Below, in pieces: positions 44,659 through 53,477 of a DNA stretch of 64,000 nucleotides. Location: the NCBI GenBank assembly GCA_900110015.1, contig FOCD01000002.1, positions 186,001-250,000 on the forward strand, written 5' to 3'. A program made the translations under genes and the position numbers. Each line of letters opens with the position of its first letter. Within the stretch, counting starts at the first letter, position 1. The DNA is from Terribacillus saccharophilus (GTDB lineage: Bacteria; Bacillota; Bacilli; Bacillales; Amphibacillaceae). The notes below the pieces were generated by a model. The model saw only the letters and a program-made list of their open reading frames with translations, had not been told where the DNA came from and did not search any database.

Positions 44659-45336
44659 TTACCCCCTAATTAGCGTAAAGGCAGCCACAAAATCGGTACC
44701 ATTTTCCTGCAAAACCTGAGCAGCATGCCTTAGCGTTGTGCCTGTTGTATAAATATCATCGATCAACACAGCATATTGGGGCGGTTCTGATAGCAATTGA
44801 AAAGGATTTTCTGCAGTCAGTCTGTGCAATCGACTACGCTTAGATTGCTTTTCTCCGTGCTTTCTTCCTAGTACATCTTTCCGCTTGGCCCGTGTAAAAG
44901 CAGCTAACTCTCCAGCTTGGTTAAAGCCTCTTTCCGCCATCCGTTCTGCACTTAACGGAATAGGAACAACCTCATACTTAGTATCCTGGAAATGCTGATA
45001 ATAGAGTTTCTGAAATTCTACTTCAAAAACTTTACCAAGCACATAATCGCCGCGGTATTTCCATCTTGCTATATAATCTTGCATAAATGGCTCATAGCTG
45101 TACAAAGAAACATTCTTCTCCAGTACACCCTGATAGCTCGTTTTCTCCCACTTCAGACAATCCGAACAAATACTAGAACCGATCTGCTTCATGCAACTTG
45201 GGCAACCTGAATCCTTTAGTCTGTGAAAGGATCCTTCGCAATCCTTACAAAGAAGTGAAATCCGCTCCGGCCAGAAGAAAGTGGACCAGCTCGGACGGGA
45301 AGTATACGCCTCTCCGCATCCCACACAGAGGTTCAT
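44659..45336 (-). CDS. comFC: Competence protein ComFC (phosphoribosyltransferase family)
   Basis: ComFC is required for DNA uptake in transformation. The 225-residue protein has an N-terminal zinc finger (CVGCGEAY; CKDCEGS; CPSCMKQ; CSDCLKW) and a C-terminal type I phosphoribosyltransferase fold with the PRPP loop VLIDDIYTTGTT. Its ATG overlaps the comFA stop by four bases. comFB, which lies between comFA and comFC in B. subtilis, is absent here. Confidence 0.93.
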   Translation of the reverse strand: MNLCVGCGEAYTSRPSWSTFFWPERISLLCKDCEGSFHRLKDSGCPSCMKQIGSSICSDCLKWEKTSYQGVLEKNVSLYSYEPFMQDYIARWKYRGDYVLGKVFEVEFQKLYYQHFQDTKYEVVPIPLSAERMAERGFNQAGELAAFTRAKRKDVLGRKHGEKQSKRSRLHRLTAENPFQLLSEPPQYAVLIDDIYTTGTTLRHAAQVLQENGTDFVAAFTLIRG

Positions 45337-46727
45337 AGACGCTTTGCCCTTCGATTCATAACTTGAATGGCCCGAACTGCTTTATCCATAGCATCACTTC
45401 TTCCTTCATGGAAAAAGACGACCTCTCCCGTCGGATCGGCCGGACTTCTGCCAGCGCGACCAGCAATCTGCACCAATGCTGCCTCATCAAACACATCATG
45501 AGCAGCATCCAAAATAGCCACATCTACAGAAGGAAATGTGACACCCCGTTCAAGAATGGTTGTCGTTAAAATAATGGCTGTTTCCCGATTTCGGAACGCC
45601 TGCACTTTTGCCTCTCTGTCTTTATCGGCAGCATGGACGGTTCTGATAAGTGTTTCGGTCTCTCTTTTTGGCAGGATTTTTTGTGTAAATGGAAGCAGCA
45701 CTTCTATTGCTTCTTCTTGCAGTCTATCAGCAAGCACAACGGTAGGAAGGAAAACAAGTACCTGCCTAGTCGGATTTCTTCGATTATGGAGCCAACGCAG
45801 CAGCCCTTTTGGAAGAGTTCCTTTTCGCAATTGCTTATGCAGACCAAAGCAGAGCTTTGAAGCAGGTACTGGAAGAGGCTGTCCATGAAACCTTACGGGA
45901 ACGAAAACATGCGGGAGGGTTTTAGCGGCGATTTGCCGCTTTTCTTTTTGCCTTGGTGTTGCGGTGAGGAAGATGGAGGCACATGTCTGTTTCTTAGCTT
46001 TTTCCGAAGCGACATGAAGCATCGGATCTGCATGAAATGGAAAAGCATCGATTTCATCAATAATGAGTACATCAAAAGCATGATAAAATCGCAGCAGCTG
46101 ATGTGTGGTTGCCAGAATAAGCTGACCGTCACCGGTTTTATCCGGACTGCCGCCGTACAATGCTTGAACGGTGACTGTCGGGAAAGCCTGCTGAAATCGC
46201 GGCAGCAATTCCCGGACAACATCAGCTCGCGGTGTTGCGAGACAAATTCTTTTGCCTTGCTGAAGAGAAGTTGCAATTCCTTGGAAGAGCATCTCAGTCT
46301 TACCTGCTCCGCAAACGGCATGCACCAATAGCTTTCCATTCTGCTTCATCGTCTGATCGATTGCATCTGCCGCAATCTGCTGATGTTTGGTCAGTTCTCC
46401 TTCCCATGCACAAGGATTATTGTGAATGTGCCAATCAGGATTTGGACCGGCCCATTCATAGAAAAACTCACAATAACTCACTCTGCCCATCTGGATGCAG
46501 TTTCGGCAATACAGATGTGTGCTTCCACAATTCTGACAGTTAATATTTTGCAAATGAGGCTGGGTAGCATTGCATCGATTGCAATACAGAATGTTTTTTT
46601 CTTTTCGTAGTGTTGGAATCTGTTTGAAGTATTGGTGTTGGAGAGCTTCTCGGAGGGCAGTTGTTGAGAGGGGTATTTCACGGCGTAATAATCGCTTGCC
46701 AGCATAGCGTTTTGGATCAAGTTCCAT
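45333..46727 (-). CDS. comFA: DEAD-box ATPase ComFA, DNA uptake motor
   Basis: ComFA is an ATPase that helps pull single-stranded DNA into the cytoplasm. The 464-residue protein has a four-cysteine zinc finger near residues 65-105 (CNRCNATQP; CQNCGS; YCRNC), Walker A HAVCGAGKTEM, DEAD motif DEIDAFPF and motif VI QIAGRAGRS. The frame is open 37 codons upstream, but AAAGGAG seven bases before ATG 46727 sets the start. No ComK box is visible in the 47 bases before it. Confidence 0.95.
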   Translation of the reverse strand: MELDPKRYAGKRLLRREIPLSTTALREALQHQYFKQIPTLRKEKNILYCNRCNATQPHLQNINCQNCGSTHLYCRNCIQMGRVSYCEFFYEWAGPNPDWHIHNNPCAWEGELTKHQQIAADAIDQTMKQNGKLLVHAVCGAGKTEMLFQGIATSLQQGKRICLATPRADVVRELLPRFQQAFPTVTVQALYGGSPDKTGDGQLILATTHQLLRFYHAFDVLIIDEIDAFPFHADPMLHVASEKAKKQTCASIFLTATPRQKEKRQIAAKTLPHVFVPVRFHGQPLPVPASKLCFGLHKQLRKGTLPKGLLRWLHNRRNPTRQVLVFLPTVVLADRLQEEAIEVLLPFTQKILPKRETETLIRTVHAADKDREAKVQAFRNRETAIILTTTILERGVTFPSVDVAILDAAHDVFDEAALVQIAGRAGRSPADPTGEVVFFHEGRSDAMDKAVRAIQVMNRRAKRL

Positions 46728-46744
46728 GCACTCGCTCCTTTCTA

Positions 46745-46774
46745 TAAAAAAAGGGAGAGAAATTCTCTCCCCTT
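46745..46774 (-). terminator. Terminator after degV
   Basis: GGGAGAGA pairs with TCTCTCCC on the minus strand, followed by seven T residues. It ends only some 18 bases before the comFA start codon, so comFA needs read-through or a promoter overlapping this hairpin. Confidence 0.85.
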
Positions 46775-47616
46775 TAAACCTTGTACCACAAAAGTCCAAT
46801 TGCACCTTCCCCAAGATGGGTGGCGATAACGGGACCAAAATAAGAAATTTCCACTTCTACATTCGGAAATTCAGCTGCCAGTTCTTGACGCAGAATTTCT
46901 GCTTCTTCAGGTCGATTGCCGTGAAGTAAGCATGCCTTCATTTTTGCACCATCTGCCGCTTGCTCCGCTAACAATGCTTTGATTCGGCTGATAGCTTTCT
47001 TCTTCGTACGAATCTTTTCAAACGGTACTATTCTTTTATCCTCAAAATGGAGAACTGGTTTCACCTGGAGCAAACTGCCGATAATGGCTTGTGCCCCGTT
47101 CAAGCGCCCTCCGCGCTGCAAATTGGATAAATCATCGACGATGAAGTATGCAATCATCGTTTCTTTCATTTCATCCATTCGCTTAAGAATTTCTTCCACG
47201 CTAGCGCCTTGCTTCACCATGCGCGCAGCTTCCAAAGCATAGTAGCCTTGAGCCATACAGCTCAGCTCGGAATCATACGCATATACTTCAATTCCTTCGA
47301 CCATATCATTAGCAGCAACCATAGATTGGTACGTACCACTAATACCACTGGAAAGATGCACACTAATAACGGCATCGTAGGATTGGCTTAGCTCCTCTAG
47401 TTTCTCGATCACTTTGCCGACAACTGGCTGCGACGTCTTAGGCAATGCTTTCTGCTGCTTGACCTTCTCATAAAATTCCGAAGCGGTAATATCCACTTCT
47501 TCTTCATATGTTGCATCGTCGAAAACAACCTGCAACGGGATCATATGTATGTCAAACGCTTCTCGCTGTTCTGGCGTAAGATATGCTGTACTATCTGTCA
47601 TCACAGCAATTTTCAT
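46774..47616 (-). CDS. degV: DegV family fatty-acid-binding protein
   Basis: The 280-residue protein matches the DegV/FakB fold. Members bind a fatty acid and present it to the FakA kinase. Conserved parts include MTDSTAYLTPEQ at the start, SSGISGTYQSM and the HLGEGAIGLLWY C-terminus. GGGAGA lies about nine bases before the ATG. It lies between degU and comFA as in B. subtilis. The specific ligand and a link to FakA are inference from the family. Confidence 0.92.
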   Translation of the reverse strand: MKIAVMTDSTAYLTPEQREAFDIHMIPLQVVFDDATYEEEVDITASEFYEKVKQQKALPKTSQPVVGKVIEKLEELSQSYDAVISVHLSSGISGTYQSMVAANDMVEGIEVYAYDSELSCMAQGYYALEAARMVKQGASVEEILKRMDEMKETMIAYFIVDDLSNLQRGGRLNGAQAIIGSLLQVKPVLHFEDKRIVPFEKIRTKKKAISRIKALLAEQAADGAKMKACLLHGNRPEEAEILRQELAAEFPNVEVEISYFGPVIATHLGEGAIGLLWYKV

Positions 47617-47790
47617 GCTATCGGTCTCCCTTATGTTTTTCTGCTTTTATCTAACGTTTTCTGCCTCTATCTTACCTTATGCCTGTCCTTTTTGCATCAT
47701 TCATTTAGGAATTTCAACTCATGTGAGTAAGGAAAGTTTTAAAGAATACCCGCTTGAAATAACGAGTTTCACTTAAATACTTTAGAAAAA

Positions 47791-47823
47791 ACAAAAAAAG
47801 TCCGGGCTTATCACCCGGACTTT
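47791..47823 (-). terminator. Terminator after degU
   Basis: AAAGTCCGGG and CCCGGACTTT form a ten-bp stem on the minus strand, followed by TTTTG, five bases after the stop codon. Confidence 0.9.
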
Positions 47824-47827
47824 CATC

Positions 47828-48508
47828 TTACAATACTTCGACCCAACCGTTGCGGATTGCTGTTACAACTGCCTGTGTACGGTCATTAACATTCATTTTC
47901 TGCAAGATATTACTAACGTGGTTCTTAACTGTTTTTTCACTGATATATAATGCTTCTGCTACGCCGCGGTTGCTCTTACCGTCAGCAAGCAGCTGCAGTA
48001 CTTCACATTCTCTGCGTGTAAGCAAATGCAAAGGACGACGGTGTTCGCCGATTTTGCTGGAAATGGAAGAATTGCTTTCTTCTGAAAGGCGTCGGTATTC
48101 CTTTACAAGATTGTGAGTGACTTTCGGATGCAAATAGGATCCGCCTTCACTAACAACCTTAATAGCATCAATCAAAGAATCTGCATCCATTTCTTTCAGC
48201 AGGTAGCCTTGTGCGCCTGTTTTCAAAGCATGTGTCACATAGTTTTCATCATCATGGATAGAAAGGATGATAACATTGATATCTGGACGGTGCTTGATCA
48301 AGTCTGCTGTTGCTTGTACACCGTTCGTAGTCGGCATATTAATATCCATAAGAACAACGTCAGGATTAAACTTTTCAACTAGTTCAAGCGCCTCTGAACC
48401 GTCGTCTCCTTCTGCTACAACCTGGAAAGCTGGTTCGAATTCCAGGATCCGTTTGACACCCTCTCGAAATAGCTTATGGTCGTCAATCAATAATATTCCA
48501 GTACTCAT
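47828..48508 (-). CDS. degU: Two-component response regulator DegU
   Basis: DegU controls exoenzymes, competence, motility and biofilm genes. The 226-residue protein has a receiver domain with the phospho-acceptor Asp55 in VVLMDINMP and a C-terminal NarL/LuxR-type helix-turn-helix (about 160-226, [20 protein letters not shown]). GGAGGAG precedes the ATG. It is 178 bases after degS and has its own promoter candidate. Confidence 0.97.
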   Translation of the reverse strand: MSTGILLIDDHKLFREGVKRILEFEPAFQVVAEGDDGSEALELVEKFNPDVVLMDINMPTTNGVQATADLIKHRPDINVIILSIHDDENYVTHALKTGAQGYLLKEMDADSLIDAIKVVSEGGSYLHPKVTHNLVKEYRRLSEESNSSISSKIGEHRRPLHLLTRRECEVLQLLADGKSNRGVAEALYISEKTVKNHVSNILQKMNVNDRTQAVVTAIRNGWVEVL

Positions 48509-48558
48509 ATGGTTCGCTCCTCCTACAAGTTCTTGTTATTTTTCATCTTTTGCTGCAT

Positions 48559-48587
48559 GTTTTAAGAAATTATGAGTAAATTGTCAA
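48559..48587 (-). promoter_or_regulatory. SigA promoter of degU
   Basis: TTGACA (48582-48587, perfect), 17 bp, TAAAAC (48559-48564) on the minus strand, 51 bases before degU in the unusually long degS-degU gap. A separate degU promoter is also known in B. subtilis. Confidence 0.6.
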
Positions 48588-48686
48588 TATAAGTGCGTTA
48601 ACAAGTCCCGTCTAAGCGGTTGACATTAATGCATGCATCTAATTATAAGCATAATTACCTGATTATCGCCACTGAAATCCTTCTTT

Positions 48687-49826
48687 TTATCCCTCTGTAA
48701 GCGGTACCTTGATTAGGACTCGAGTCCCTTTTCCAATTTCGGAATGAAAGGCAATGGTACCATCTAACATCTCGACACGCTCACGCATTCCGATAATTCC
48801 AAAGGAGTTTTCCTTCTTCACAGTAACGTCAAAGCCCTTGCCATCATCAATAATGCTGATAACAACCAACTCCTGCATAACTTCAAGGCGAACCTTGATT
48901 GTGCTTGGTTCTGCATGCTTGACCGCATTTTGGACTGCTTCCTGCGTAAGACGGAACAAAGCCACCTCATACTTCGGATCTAGACGTTTTTCTGCCTTCA
49001 GTGCTGTGAAATCAATATGGATATTATTGAATTCTTCGATATTGGCCAAGTACTTCCTTATTGTAGGCAGCAAACCAAGATCATCCAGCGCCATCGGGCG
49101 TAGGTCATAAATGATGCGGCGCACTTCGTACAGCGAGCTACGGACCATCTTACGCATATTCTGAATCTCAAGCAGCGCTTCCTCTGTACTTCTTTCCCGG
49201 AAGGTACGGTCAACAAGTTCGGATCTGAGCAGGATATTCGCCAGCATTTGAGCAGGGCCATCATGCATTTCCCTGGAGAGTCTGCGGCGTTCTTCCTCTT
49301 GCGCTTCGATGATTTTCAATCCGAATTCCTGTTTTTCTTTCGCATCAATAATAAGCTGGGAAACTTGCTTGAAGTCATCATTCAGATAATTGAGGACAAC
49401 GCTAATCTTACCTACAAGACCTTCCGCACGCTTCATTTTCAGTTCCAGCCCCTGCAATCGGCGCTGGATCTCATCACGGCGTTCCCGCAGGAGCTTTTCC
49501 TTTTCACGTGACATGCGCAGCTCAATTTGCAGCTTATGGGTCTGCTCGTACACTTCCCGGATCTCTTCTTCCGAGTAGCGATCAAAATCACGGCTCACAT
49601 CGGACAAGCGCATCTTAGAATAGCGGACCTTCTGTTCCAGCTGATCACCTTCCTTGATCATATCGCCCACTTTTTCTTTCGTGAGCTGCAGATCAGCGAG
49701 AAGCTGCTCATATTCCATGCGCGACTCTTCCCCTATGTAAAAAATCTCATCCTTGCTGTTCTCGACAGCTTCCACCATTTCATTGATGATCCGGTCGAGT
49801 GCTTTGTCTTCGATTTTTTTACCCAT
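48687..49826 (-). CDS. degS: Sensor histidine kinase DegS
   Basis: DegS is a cytosolic kinase without membrane segments. The 379-residue protein has an N-terminal sensor coiled coil (about 30-170), the HisKA_3 phospho-acceptor His188 in SREMHDGPAQ and a HATPase domain with ALFRLTQEAVQNAVKHA and DDGKGFDV. GGAG sits very close to the ATG at 49826. It is cotranscribed with or reads into degU. Confidence 0.97.
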   Translation of the reverse strand: MGKKIEDKALDRIINEMVEAVENSKDEIFYIGEESRMEYEQLLADLQLTKEKVGDMIKEGDQLEQKVRYSKMRLSDVSRDFDRYSEEEIREVYEQTHKLQIELRMSREKEKLLRERRDEIQRRLQGLELKMKRAEGLVGKISVVLNYLNDDFKQVSQLIIDAKEKQEFGLKIIEAQEEERRRLSREMHDGPAQMLANILLRSELVDRTFRERSTEEALLEIQNMRKMVRSSLYEVRRIIYDLRPMALDDLGLLPTIRKYLANIEEFNNIHIDFTALKAEKRLDPKYEVALFRLTQEAVQNAVKHAEPSTIKVRLEVMQELVVISIIDDGKGFDVTVKKENSFGIIGMRERVEMLDGTIAFHSEIGKGTRVLIKVPLTEG

Positions 49827-49964
49827 TTCATTTCTCCAATCTTGTATGCTATATCATTCGAATTACCCAACTGCTTTATGGGGTTTGCGGGATACTTTTC
49901 TATGTAATTCGTCATGTTTTCTGCTATCTTTATATAATGAGTGCTCAAGGAGGTAAAATGCAAG

Positions 49965-50597
49965 ATGCTTACAACTTATTTTACCGTAAAAACGGAAGGA
50001 TCACACGAAATTGTCATCCAAAAATCCCGTTTTATCGGTCATGTGAAGCGCGTTGAGACAGAGGAAGAAGCAATCAATTTTGTTCAGAAAATCAAGAAAG
50101 AACATAAAGACGCCACCCATAACTGCTCAGCTTATATGATTGGCGAACATGACTTGATTCAAAAAGCCAGTGATGATGGGGAGCCGAGCGGAACTGCTGG
50201 AGTGCCTATTTTGGAAGTATTGAAAAAGAAGGGCTTGAAGGATACTGCAGTAGTCGTCACAAGGTATTTTGGCGGCATTAAACTTGGAGCTGGCGGTTTG
50301 ATCCGCGCTTATTCTGGGTCTGCATCGCAATCAATCGACGAAATCGGTGTCGTAAAACGGCAGCTCATGCAGCTGGCTGAAATTCATATCGATTATACAT
50401 TACTCGGAAAAGTCGAAAATGAACTGCGGCAATCTGCCTATACATTGCGTAATATTGAGTATGCTGACCGTGTCGTACTTCATGCCGCATTCCAATCTGG
50501 ACAGGAAGAAGAATTCCAAGCATATGTTACAGATATGACGAATGCACAAGCAGAAATTAGATTGAGCGGTCAAGAATATATAGAAGAAGATGTGTAA
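49965..50597 (+). CDS. yvyE: YvyE / YigZ-IMPACT family protein
   Basis: The 210-residue protein has an N-terminal UPF0029/IMPACT domain (about 1-125, with SHEIVIQKSRFIGHV, SDDGEPSGTAGVPIL and VVVTRYFGGIKLGAGGL) and a C-terminal DUF1949 ferredoxin-like domain. The family is linked to translation or RNA binding in E. coli YigZ and human IMPACT; the Bacillus role is unsettled. AAGGAGG lies 11 bases before ATG 49965; an ATG eight codons upstream would place that site within the gene. It is divergent from degS, as in B. subtilis. Confidence 0.9.
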   Translation: MLTTYFTVKTEGSHEIVIQKSRFIGHVKRVETEEEAINFVQKIKKEHKDATHNCSAYMIGEHDLIQKASDDGEPSGTAGVPILEVLKKKGLKDTAVVVTRYFGGIKLGAGGLIRAYSGSASQSIDEIGVVKRQLMQLAEIHIDYTLLGKVENELRQSAYTLRNIEYADRVVLHAAFQSGQEEEFQAYVTDMTNAQAEIRLSGQEYIEEDV

Positions 50598-50631
50598 AAG
50601 TCGAATCGGCTTCTACACATCTTCTTTTTTT
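50586..50631. terminator. Terminator after yvyE
   Basis: GAAGATGTGTA and its complement TACACATCTTC form the outer stem, with TCGAATCGG inside, followed by CTTTTTTTTCG on the plus strand. It includes the last yvyE codons and may also help end nagB from the other side. Confidence 0.8.
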
Positions 50632-50653
50632 CGACAAATTATTACCCGGGAAA

Positions 50654-51409
50654 TCACTTCCCAGTTTGATAATCTGCCGCCTTCAATCCGCTCAGTGCTC
50701 CTTGGTCTGCAATAATCGTGACATTCGGATGCTCTTTGATAATGGATGCAGGAAATGCTTCGGTTTTATCACCGTATACTAGCCTCTCCAATACAGAAGC
50801 TTTTTGTTCCCCGGCCACAAGCAGAAGTAATTCTTTACTTTCCATTATATTTTGGATGCCCATTGTAATAGCATGTGTCGGGACAGCTTCTAAGCTAGGG
50901 AAAAAGCGGGCATTCGCACTTCTGGTTGTCTTGTCCAACTCCACAACATGAGTACGCTGCTCAAATGGTGTATGTGGTTCATTGAAACCGATATGTCCAT
51001 TTAAGCCGATACCGATTACTTGTAAATCGATACCCCCCGCTTCCTCGATCAGCTTCTCATAAGCCTGACACGCTTTGTCCATATCGTTCGCTCTGCCATC
51101 TGGGAGATGCGCTTTTTCTGGGGATAGATCAATATGTTGGAATAGATGCTGGTTCATATAGTAGGCATAGCTATTCTCGTCGTCGGATTGGAGCCCTACA
51201 TATTCATCAAGATTGAATGTTGCAGCTTCTGCAAAAGAAATGCGTTTTTGATTATACATCTCGATAAGTGCGTCATACATGCCTTCCGGTGTTGAACCGG
51301 TCGCAAGCCCCAGCACAGCATCCGGTTTTTTAGAAAGCTTCATGGCGATACGTTCAGCAGCCATTACACTAAGTTCTTTATAATCCTTTGCTTTTTCCAT
51401 TGTCAGCAT
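50654..51409 (-). CDS. nagB: Glucosamine-6-phosphate deaminase
   Basis: NagB converts GlcN-6-P to fructose-6-P and ammonia. The 251-residue protein has GLATGSTPEGMYDAL, FNLDEYVGL and GIGLNGHIGFNEP, the active-site segments of the family. The frame is open 13 codons upstream, but AAGGAGG seven bases before ATG 51409 sets the start, overlapping nagA by seven bases. It completes the route from MurNAc-6-P and GlcNAc-6-P to glycolysis. Confidence 0.97.
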   Translation of the reverse strand: MLTMEKAKDYKELSVMAAERIAMKLSKKPDAVLGLATGSTPEGMYDALIEMYNQKRISFAEAATFNLDEYVGLQSDDENSYAYYMNQHLFQHIDLSPEKAHLPDGRANDMDKACQAYEKLIEEAGGIDLQVIGIGLNGHIGFNEPHTPFEQRTHVVELDKTTRSANARFFPSLEAVPTHAITMGIQNIMESKELLLLVAGEQKASVLERLVYGDKTEAFPASIIKEHPNVTIIADQGALSGLKAADYQTGK

Positions 51410-52569
51410 GATTCTTCCTCCTTGTGATAAGCCAAGTTCCCTTTGCAATAGGTTGCTTGCAATGTCAGCTGGTCATCCAGCAAAACGATATCTGCATCTT
51501 TTCCTATAGCTAGCGAACCTTTTCGGTCATAAATTCCATACTGCTTGGCCGGGTTTTCCGCCGTCATCTTGGCGATATCTGCAACAGATACATCTGCAAA
51601 TGTTGCCATGTTCCGAACTGCATCCTTCATCTGCAGCATGCTTCCAGCGAGCGTCCCATCCGGCAGCAATGCTTTACCATCCTTCACAGTGACAGCCTGC
51701 CCGCCAAGATCATAGGTGCCATCTTCCAAACCTTTTCCGCGCAAGGAATCTGTAATCAGAATCAACCGGTCTGGACCGACATTCTGATAAACCAAACGCA
51801 GCATCTCAGGTGCTACGTGGATACCATCTGCTATTAGCTCCGACATGAGCTCGGGTAGTAAAAATGCTGCACCGACAGCCCCCACATCACGATGATGAAT
51901 TCCATTCATTTGATTGCACAAATGAGTCAGCTGCGTAATTCCCTGTTCAGCAGCATCCTTTATTTGTTCAAAAGAGCTATCTGTATGTCCCGCCGATGCT
52001 ACAATCTGTTCCGAAGCTAGCAGCTGCGTCAACTGGTAGTCCTCGTCACATTCAGGCGCAAGCGTCACGACCTTAATTTTATTTCCTGATAGCTTCTGCC
52101 ACTTTTGGAAAAGTTCTGTGTCAGGTTGGCGGATATGCGCCAATGGTTGTGCGCCTGCTTTCACCGGATTAACAAACGGACCTTCCAAATGGACGCCGAT
52201 AAGTTCAGCTTCTCCCGCTTGATGTATAAACAAACGTACTTGTTCCAGAGCTGTATCAATTGCCTCTTCTTCTTGGGTAATTGTAGTAGCTAGGAAAGTA
52301 GTTGTTCCTTCATTCGGCAGCCAGGCAGCCATTTTGTGCAGGCTTTCCTGTGTCGCATCCATCGTATCTGCCCCTGCAGCTCCATGAATATGTCCATCGA
52401 TAAAACCGGGCAATGCATATTGAAGTAGCCCATCCACTTCCTTACCATACTGCTGGGATGGTTCACCTTCTCCTATTTCTACTATTTCCCCATTTCTCAT
52501 ACCGATATAACCCGTCACCAGCTTATCTGGCAGACAAATCCGGACATTGCGAAGCAAGATGTCACCCAT
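51403..52569 (-). CDS. nagA: N-acetylglucosamine-6-phosphate deacetylase
   Basis: NagA removes the acetyl group from GlcNAc-6-P. The 388-residue amidohydrolase has the metal motif PGFIDGHIHGAAGADTMDAT, GVHLEGPFVNP, the SAGHTDSSFEQ histidine and TDSLRGKGL catalytic aspartate segments. AAGGA lies eight bases before the ATG. It leads nagAB, divergent from the regulator nagR over a palindromic operator. Confidence 0.96.
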   Translation of the reverse strand: MGDILLRNVRICLPDKLVTGYIGMRNGEIVEIGEGEPSQQYGKEVDGLLQYALPGFIDGHIHGAAGADTMDATQESLHKMAAWLPNEGTTTFLATTITQEEEAIDTALEQVRLFIHQAGEAELIGVHLEGPFVNPVKAGAQPLAHIRQPDTELFQKWQKLSGNKIKVVTLAPECDEDYQLTQLLASEQIVASAGHTDSSFEQIKDAAEQGITQLTHLCNQMNGIHHRDVGAVGAAFLLPELMSELIADGIHVAPEMLRLVYQNVGPDRLILITDSLRGKGLEDGTYDLGGQAVTVKDGKALLPDGTLAGSMLQMKDAVRNMATFADVSVADIAKMTAENPAKQYGIYDRKGSLAIGKDADIVLLDDQLTLQATYCKGNLAYHKEEESC

Positions 52570-52615
52570 AGCAAGATTCCTTCTTTCCTTGATAGTACCA
52601 TTAGCTTAGCATAAG

Positions 52616-52653
52616 GTATACACATTGTCTAACACTATAGACAATGTGTATAC
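52616..52653. promoter_or_regulatory. Perfect 16-bp-arm palindrome, probable NagR operator
   Basis: GTATACACATTGTCTA (52616-52631) is repeated as its exact complement at 52638-52653 with a six-base spacer. Each strand reads TTGTCT, 18 bp, TATAC, so outward promoter elements for nagA and nagR are built into the two arms. It lies in the nagA-nagR divergent region; binding by NagR is inferred. Confidence 0.75.
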
Positions 52654-52668
52654 AATCAAAAATCAGCA

Positions 52669-52677
52669 TGTTATACT
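52669..52677 (+). promoter_or_regulatory. Extended -10 promoter of nagR
   Basis: TGTTATACT lies 31 bases before the nagR ATG and just downstream of the palindrome, leaving a short leader that contains the GAGGAG ribosome site. Confidence 0.5.
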
Positions 52678-52708
52678 TAGTGAAATAAAAAGACAGAGGA
52701 GCAATAGC

Positions 52709-53431
52709 ATGATCGACAAAAATTCACCCATTCCGCTTTATTTTCAGCTGGAACAGGCGATCCGTGACCGAATCGAGTCCGGCAGCTTGCCTTCTGGGGA
52801 GATGCTGCCGCCTGAAAGGCATTATACCGAGTCATTAGGCATCAGCCGAATGACGGTAAGGCATGCAATGCAGGCTCTAATTGAAGATGGACTGCTAGAA
52901 AGAAGAAAAAACAAAGGTCTTTTCGTGAAAGTTCGTCCTTATCATCAATCTTTATCAAAATTGACAAGTTTCAGTGAAGATATGCGAGCCCGCGGGCTCT
53001 CTTCATCCAGCAGTATATTGGAATGGAAGGAAATAAAATTAAGCAGTATGACTGCAGACAAATTACAAAAGGAAATCGGTGCAGCCGCAATCCGAATCAA
53101 ACGTTTACGATCCGCGAATCAGGAACCGATTGCTGTCGAAACAATAACATCTCCACTGGAAATGGCTAAAGATCTGACACAGAACAAGCTTAAGGAGAGC
53201 TTTTACGCTTATTTAGAAAGTGAAATGGGGTTGACGCTTCACCGTGCTGAACAGGAAATTGAAGCTGATTTGGCAGACGAAGAGCTGGCTGGATTGCTGA
53301 ACGTAACGCCAGGCGATGCAGTTTTGCGCATTCATCGCTTGTCTTATCTGGAGGATGGTCGGCCCTTTGAGTATGTAACGAGCACGTATAGAGCGGATAA
53401 ATACACGTTTACAAGCAGTTTCTATCGTTAA
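52709..53431 (+). CDS. nagR: GntR/HutC-family repressor NagR (YvoA-like)
   Basis: NagR represses nagAB and responds to GlcN-6-P or GlcNAc-6-P. The 240-residue protein has an N-terminal winged helix (PIPLYFQLEQAIRDRIESG, then TVRHAMQALIEDGLLERRK) and a C-terminal UTRA effector domain (about 90-235). GAGGAG eight bases before ATG 52709 fixes the start; the 28-codon upstream extension would run through the operator. Divergent nagAB and the palindrome support the name. Confidence 0.92.
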   Translation: MIDKNSPIPLYFQLEQAIRDRIESGSLPSGEMLPPERHYTESLGISRMTVRHAMQALIEDGLLERRKNKGLFVKVRPYHQSLSKLTSFSEDMRARGLSSSSSILEWKEIKLSSMTADKLQKEIGAAAIRIKRLRSANQEPIAVETITSPLEMAKDLTQNKLKESFYAYLESEMGLTLHRAEQEIEADLADEELAGLLNVTPGDAVLRIHRLSYLEDGRPFEYVTSTYRADKYTFTSSFYR

Positions 53432-53440
53432 GAACACACA

Positions 53441-53477
53441 AAAAGAGCAGCGCCGGTTTCCGGTACACTGCTCTTTT
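53441..53477. terminator. Bidirectional terminator between nagR and the 46-residue ORF
   Basis: AAAAGAGCAG (53441-53450) and CTGCTCTTTT (53468-53477) form the outer stem with a CCGG/CCGG inner stem. It overlaps the stop codon of the small minus-strand gene. Confidence 0.88.

Noticed and set aside
46728-46838. N-terminal extension of ComFA by 37 codons.
   Set aside because: It runs through the degV terminator and the end of degV; AAAGGAG before ATG 46727 and family length support the shorter protein.
52625-52708. N-terminal extension of NagR by 28 codons.
   Set aside because: It would be encoded by the palindromic operator and promoter; GAGGAG supports ATG 52709.
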